From: Rhodoferax sp.
GTDB taxonomy: Bacteria; Pseudomonadota; Gammaproteobacteria; Burkholderiales; Burkholderiaceae
Assembly (NCBI GenBank): GCA_020048295.1
Contig: JAIFMT010000245.1
Location: forward strand, 1-8,971
Length of the DNA stretch: 8,971 nucleotides
Direction of reading: 5' to 3'
Shown here in pieces: positions 6,306 to 8,971 of the stretch. The notes under the pieces were generated by a model. That model was not told where the DNA came from. It saw only the letters and a program-made list of their open reading frames with translations, and did no database searches. Every line of letters begins with the position of its first letter. Within the stretch, counting starts at the first letter, position 1. The position numbers were made by a program, and so were the translations under genes.

Positions 6306-7859
6306 ATGGCTAGCACCCCGGGGCAGCGCAGCTACAGCGCACCTTGCCCCGGCTGCGGCGCGCCGGTCAACTTTGCCAGCGCGCAGTCCACTCATGCGGT
6401 GTGTGGCTATTGCCAGAGCAGCATTGTGCGCAACGGCGAGGTGTTGTCGCGCATCGGCAAGATGGCCGAGCTGTTTGACGACCACAGCCCGCTGCAGTTG
6501 CAGGCCTCCGGCAGCTGGCGTGGTCAGGCGTTTACGCTGGTCGGGCGGCTACAGTACAAATATGCCGAAGGCACCTGGACCGAGTGGTTTGCGCTGCTGG
6601 CCGACGGCAGCAGCGCCTACCTGAGCGAAGACAACGGTGCCTATGTCTGGGCCGTGCCCCAAGCCATGGCGCGCGAGTTGCCGCCGGCCGAGCGTTTTCG
6701 CGTGGGGGCCAGCACCGCCATCAACGGTGAATCGTTCAGCGTGGCCTCCAACCAGCAGGTGATGCTACTCGCCGCCCAAGGCGAACTGCCGCACCTGCCA
6801 GCCTTGGGCCAACCGTTTGCCATGGTGGAACTGCGCAGTCAGGGGGCGAGCAGTGCGCCAGCCGATACCGCCGCCGCCGACAGCGCTCTGCCCAGCCCCA
6901 AGGTGCTGAGCATCGACTACAGCACACAGCCGCCCAGCGTGGCGCTGGGTCAGCCGGTGTTACTGGAAACGCTGCAACTCACCGGCCTGCGCGAGGCATC
7001 GGTCAAATCCGAGACCGGCCGCCAGTTCAATTGCCCAAACTGCGGCGCTGCCGTGGCGGTCACGCTGGCAGCCAGCCAGAGCGTCACCTGCCCGTCGTGC
7101 CACAGCCTGATCGATGTGTCGGGCGGTATTGGCGGTGAGCTCAAGCACGCCTTGCAAGACGAGCCGGTGCAGCCGCTGATTGCCCTGGGCACCGTGGGCC
7201 AATTGCAAGGAGCAGCGTGGCAGGTGGTGGGTTTTCAGCACCGCATAGGCACCGACCCGAGTGACGCCGACGAGTCATTTGGCTGGGAAGAGTACTTGCT
7301 CTACAACCAGCAGCGCGGTTTTCAGTTTCTGGTCGATTCCACCGATGGCTGGAGCGTCGTCAAACCCGCCACCGGAGCGCCAGTGCTCAGCAGCAACGGC
7401 CAAAGCGCCACCTATCTGGGTACCAAGTACGCGCTCAAGGAAAGCTACGACGCCGAAACCAGCTATGCGCTGGGCGAGTTTTACTGGCAGGTGACGCGGG
7501 GCCAGCGCACCAGCAACCGCGACTTTGTCAACGGCAACAGCATCCTGTCGATGGAGCAGTCACCCAACGAGGTGGTGTGGTCGGTGGGCAGCATGATCGA
7601 CAGCGACAAGGTGGCAGCAGCCTTCAAGCTCGAAGAAAAGAAGGATCTGCTCAAACGCAGCGATGCCAGCCCCTTGAGTGCTGGCGCCGGCATGAGCCTG
7701 GGCACGCTGATCGTCATTTTTGTGCTGCTGTTGCTGCTGTCGGTGCTCTTCAGCCGCTGCTCGGACTGCGACCCGAAGGTGGAAAACTGCAGCACGTCGA
7801 GCTCACGCAGTTCGGGTGGTTCGTTTGGCGGATTTTCCAGTGGCGGTGGCCACAAATGA
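6306..7859 (+). CDS. Membrane-anchored protein with two zinc-ribbon + DUF4178 modules
   Basis: Function unknown; 517 residues. The architecture is an internal duplication. Zinc ribbon 1 (Cys14, Cys17, Cys33, Cys36) precedes a DUF4178-type beta domain (about 56-175). After a low-complexity Ala/Ser linker (180-197), zinc ribbon 2 (Cys243, Cys246, Cys262, Cys265) precedes a second DUF4178 domain (about 290-430). Both ribbons have identical CxxC-x15-CxxC spacing. A single membrane span at about 464-483 is followed by a short Cys-containing stretch (Cys485, Cys488, Cys495) and a Ser/Gly tail ending GGFSSGGGHK. No signal peptide is present, so the ribbons are probably cytosolic and the tail periplasmic. 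The start at 6306 follows GGAG (6297-6300) by 5 nt. DUF4178 genes commonly neighbour SPFH, DUF350 and polyamine-enzyme genes, and the first two are present here. An adaptor role is inference. Confidence 0.85.
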   Translation: MASTPGQRSYSAPCPGCGAPVNFASAQSTHAVCGYCQSSIVRNGEVLSRIGKMAELFDDHSPLQLQASGSWRGQAFTLVGRLQYKYAEGTWTEWFALLADGSSAYLSEDNGAYVWAVPQAMARELPPAERFRVGASTAINGESFSVASNQQVMLLAAQGELPHLPALGQPFAMVELRSQGASSAPADTAAADSALPSPKVLSIDYSTQPPSVALGQPVLLETLQLTGLREASVKSETGRQFNCPNCGAAVAVTLAASQSVTCPSCHSLIDVSGGIGGELKHALQDEPVQPLIALGTVGQLQGAAWQVVGFQHRIGTDPSDADESFGWEEYLLYNQQRGFQFLVDSTDGWSVVKPATGAPVLSSNGQSATYLGTKYALKESYDAETSYALGEFYWQVTRGQRTSNRDFVNGNSILSMEQSPNEVVWSVGSMIDSDKVAAAFKLEEKKDLLKRSDASPLSAGAGMSLGTLIVIFVLLLLLSVLFSRCSDCDPKVENCSTSSSRSSGGSFGGFSSGGGHK

Positions 7860-7895
7860 GGCGCTGCCTGCGCCCCGATGAACATTGAATTTATT

Positions 7896-7902
7896 GAAGG
7901 AG
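7896..7902 (+). promoter_or_regulatory. Ribosome binding site deciding the DUF350 start
   Basis: GAAGGAG lies 6 nt before the ATG at 7909. The in-frame TTG at 7885, which would add eight residues, lies upstream of this site and has no Shine-Dalgarno sequence, so the ATG is preferred. Confidence 0.85.
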
Positions 7903-7908
7903 ATCAAC

Positions 7909-8127
7909 ATGGAAGTGCAATGGCTCAACCCCGGTGTGATGCTGGGCTCGCTGGTGTTTGCCCTGATGGGCGTGATCATCTTCTGGATCAGCTTCATCAT
8001 CATCGACAAGCTCACGCCCTACAACCTGTGGGAAGAAATCGTCGAAAAGCAGAACCGCGCGCTGGCCCTGGTGGTGGCTGCCATGTCGCTGGGCATCTGC
8101 ATCATTGTGGCGGCGGCGATTCATTGA
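7909..8127 (+). CDS. DUF350 family small inner-membrane protein
   Basis: A 72-residue protein with two membrane spans, roughly residues 9-33 (VMLGSLVFALMGVIIFWISF..) and 51-71 (ALALVVAAMSLGICIIVAAAI). A short polar loop with LTPYNLWEEIVEKQNRALA lies between them. The P-x-LW-x-EI-x-E-x-QN-x-ALA motif ending in a glycine/alanine-rich span is the hallmark of a single DUF350 unit. E. coli YjfL, encoded beside a PspA homologue, carries DUF350. Some family members contain two units, so this is the minimal form. The gene starts 49 bp after the DUF4178 stop with a strong Shine-Dalgarno and is surely co-transcribed with it. Its biochemical role is unknown; a membrane partner for the SPFH and DUF4178 proteins is inference. 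Confidence 0.88.
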   Translation: MEVQWLNPGVMLGSLVFALMGVIIFWISFIIIDKLTPYNLWEEIVEKQNRALALVVAAMSLGICIIVAAAIH

Positions 8128-8176
8128 GGGCATGGCGGCTGGTGAAACGCAGATGGCGCAAGCAGAAACAATGTTA

Positions 8177-8220
8177 TTTATAGCTACTCGCGCTTATACA
8201 TAAAGGGCTAGAGGCATAAA
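8177..8220 (+). repeat. Interspersed palindromic repeat, copy C (after the DUF350 gene)
   Basis: The core 8181-8214 (TAGCTACTCGCGCTTATA...GGGCTAGAGG) matches the copy in murU at the first 17 bases with a single difference and is the same 34 nt long. Complementary arms TTTAT (8177-8181) and ATAAA (8216-8220) flank it. It lies 50 bp after the DUF350 stop, at the end of the rightward operon. Confidence 0.75.
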
Positions 8221-8240
8221 AAGTACAAAATACTTGCGCA

Positions 8241-8272
8241 CGACCCCCGATGCACCTTGGTGCGGGGAGTCG
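8241..8272. terminator. GC-rich hairpin between convergent genes, possible terminator
   Basis: An imperfect stem pairs CGAC/GTCG, CCCC/GGGG (one bulged A) and GCAC/GTGC around a CTTG loop, with a small GAT bulge. It separates the DUF350 end from the convergent COG2865 gene. T-rich sequence follows only loosely on either strand. A smaller hairpin AAGTA/TACTT (8221-8235) lies next to it. Terminator function is plausible but not certain. Confidence 0.4.
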
Positions 8273-8313
8273 CTGTTTCCTGTGGTGTTTTCAAGGGTGC
8301 ATGGGTAAGCCGC

Positions 8314-8971
8314 TTAACTGCATTCGCCGTCGGCTGCGTCCACCGCCCGGTAGGCTTGCTGCGGGTCGTTTGGCTCCTGCGGGTGGGTCATGGCCAGGCG
8401 GCCTTCGCGCATCAGTGGGCGCAGGTAATTGTTGCGAACGTAACGTGGGTGCCGCTGAAGCAAAGTCGCCAACTCTTCTGCGCGCCAGGCTCGCAAGCGG
8501 CAAATTCCCACAATGACATCGCACACCTCGCTGGGTGGGTGGCGTAACCCCATGGAACCAATTTTTGCTGCAAATGCGCCCGGTATTTCGTTTAACAGTG
8601 CGCCTCTTTGTGCCTCTTGCACCTCGGTGAGCTTGGTAGATAAGCTTCCGAGCTTGGTAGATAAGCCGCCAAGCTTGGTAGATAAGGCATCAGGCTTACT
8701 CAATAAGCTGTCGGGGTTGGTAGATAGCGGCTTATCTACCAGTCTGTCGGTTGGTACATAGTAAGTCGCCGAGCCGCGTCCCTTTTGTGCCAGCAGCCCG
8801 GCATCGCGCAGGCGGCACAGGGTTTGGCTGGCGGTCAATGCGTCAACCTGGGTCAACTCGCGGTAGGTGCTGTTGTTGAGCGCCCCGGCCTCACGCACCA
8901 CAATCAGCGCCTTGGCCTCGTCCTCGCTCAAATGCAAATCCTTGAACTGCGCCAGCCAGGCGATGTCATCT
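8314..8971 (-). CDS. C-terminal part of a COG2865 (AlbA_2 / RecG-like) ATP-binding transcriptional regulator, truncated by the window
   Basis: The frame is open to the right edge, reading DDIAWLAQFKDLHLSEDEAKALIVVREAG, so the apparent TTG start inside it is not the real one. About 218 residues are visible; family members are typically 450-550, with an N-terminal AlbA_2 (Schlafen-like) domain and a GHKL-like region that would lie outside. Visible parts, in order, are a winged-helix domain (LSEDEAKALIVVRE..YRELTQ..TASQTLCRLRDAGLLAQKGRGSATYY), a low-complexity linker of 7-residue repeats (LSTKLGG type), and a C-terminal helical domain with RAEELATLLQRHPRYVRNNYLRPLMREG and a final P..P..PQQAYR motif. 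This combination is typical of COG2865 proteins, often annotated as putative DNA-binding or ATP-dependent helicase-like. They are frequent in accessory regions, and some may act in defence or toxin-antitoxin control. The target is unknown. Confidence 0.8.
   Translation of the reverse strand, partial: DDIAWLAQFKDLHLSEDEAKALIVVREAGALNNSTYRELTQVDALTASQTLCRLRDAGLLAQKGRGSATYYVPTDRLVDKPLSTNPDSLLSKPDALSTKLGGLSTKLGSLSTKLTEVQEAQRGALLNEIPGAFAAKIGSMGLRHPPSEVCDVIVGICRLRAWRAEELATLLQRHPRYVRNNYLRPLMREGRLAMTHPQEPNDPQQAYRAVDAADGECS
8630..8734. repeat. 21-bp tandem repeat within the COG2865 gene
   Basis: Five consecutive 21-bp units start at 8630, 8651, 8672, 8693 and 8714. The first three share AGCTTGGTAGATAAG and differ only in the last bases; the fourth and fifth are degenerate. 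Each unit encodes seven residues on the minus strand (LSTKLGS, LSTKLGG, LSTKPDA-like). An inverted partial unit (GGCTTATCTACC, 8729-8740) adjoins the array. The length is a multiple of three, so unit gain or loss would keep the frame. Confidence 0.85.

Noticed and set aside
3676..8220. The three repeat copies as a CRISPR array
   Set aside because: The copies are 2-2.5 kb apart, variable in sequence, palindromic and lie in or between unrelated genes. No spacers or cas genes are present.
8630..8740. TTATCTACC motifs in the 21-bp array, resembling DnaA boxes or plasmid iterons
   Set aside because: They match the DnaA box TTATNCACA at only 7 of 9 positions. They recur because they encode Leu-Ser-Thr in a repeat protein linker, and no replication gene or AT-rich unwinding region is nearby.
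8513..8761. An 82-codon + strand frame rich in SLVDK repeats
   Set aside because: It is the antisense reading of the 21-bp tandem repeat in the COG2865 gene, and has no ribosome binding site.

Overview
The window looks like chromosome from a betaproteobacterium of the Comamonadaceae (Rhodoferax/Polaromonas/Acidovorax type). The grounds are moderately high GC with strong third-position GC in the genes, the protein families present (GTP-dependent PEP carboxykinase, MurU, DUF2189, an SPFH/DUF4178/DUF350 cluster), and three copies of a short interspersed repeat (TAGCTGCT...GGGCTAGAG). I remember that repeat as abundant in Comamonadaceae genomes. The genus is inference.

Layout. (1) 1-1575, + strand: a 5'-truncated pckG (GTP-type phosphoenolpyruvate carboxykinase), ending at a bidirectional rho-independent terminator (1604-1633) shared with the convergent operon. 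(2) 1698-4848, - strand, read right to left: a DUF2189 membrane protein, murU (MurNAc-1-phosphate uridylyltransferase, cell-wall recycling) and pepP (Xaa-Pro aminopeptidase). A 19-codon mini-ORF exactly bridges the murU stop and the pepP start. (3) 4849-5102: a divergent promoter region. (4) 5103-8127, + strand: a three-gene membrane-stress-type cluster. It encodes an SPFH protein with a C-terminal SHOCT domain, a 517-residue protein made of two zinc-ribbon+DUF4178 modules plus a membrane anchor, and a 72-residue DUF350 membrane protein. (5) 8314-8971, - strand: the C-terminal part of a COG2865 (AlbA_2/RecG-like) ATP-binding regulator whose linker is a 21-bp/7-residue tandem repeat. The gene runs off the window edge.

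How the parts relate. pckG is ordinary central metabolism. murU and pepP fit recycling and turnover of cell-wall and peptide material, although the kinase AmgK that feeds MurU is not next to it. The SPFH/DUF4178/DUF350 set belongs to a family of membrane-associated clusters linked in the literature to PspA-like envelope stress systems and, in other genomes, to polyamine-synthesis enzymes. Neither a PspA homologue nor SpeD/SpeE is in this window, so this is a reduced or split version.

The most unusual observation is that one copy of the interspersed palindromic repeat lies inside the murU reading frame. It encodes about 14-15 extra residues exactly where this protein is longer than Pseudomonas MurU. 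The other two copies are intergenic, one between the SPFH and DUF4178 genes and one after the DUF350 gene.
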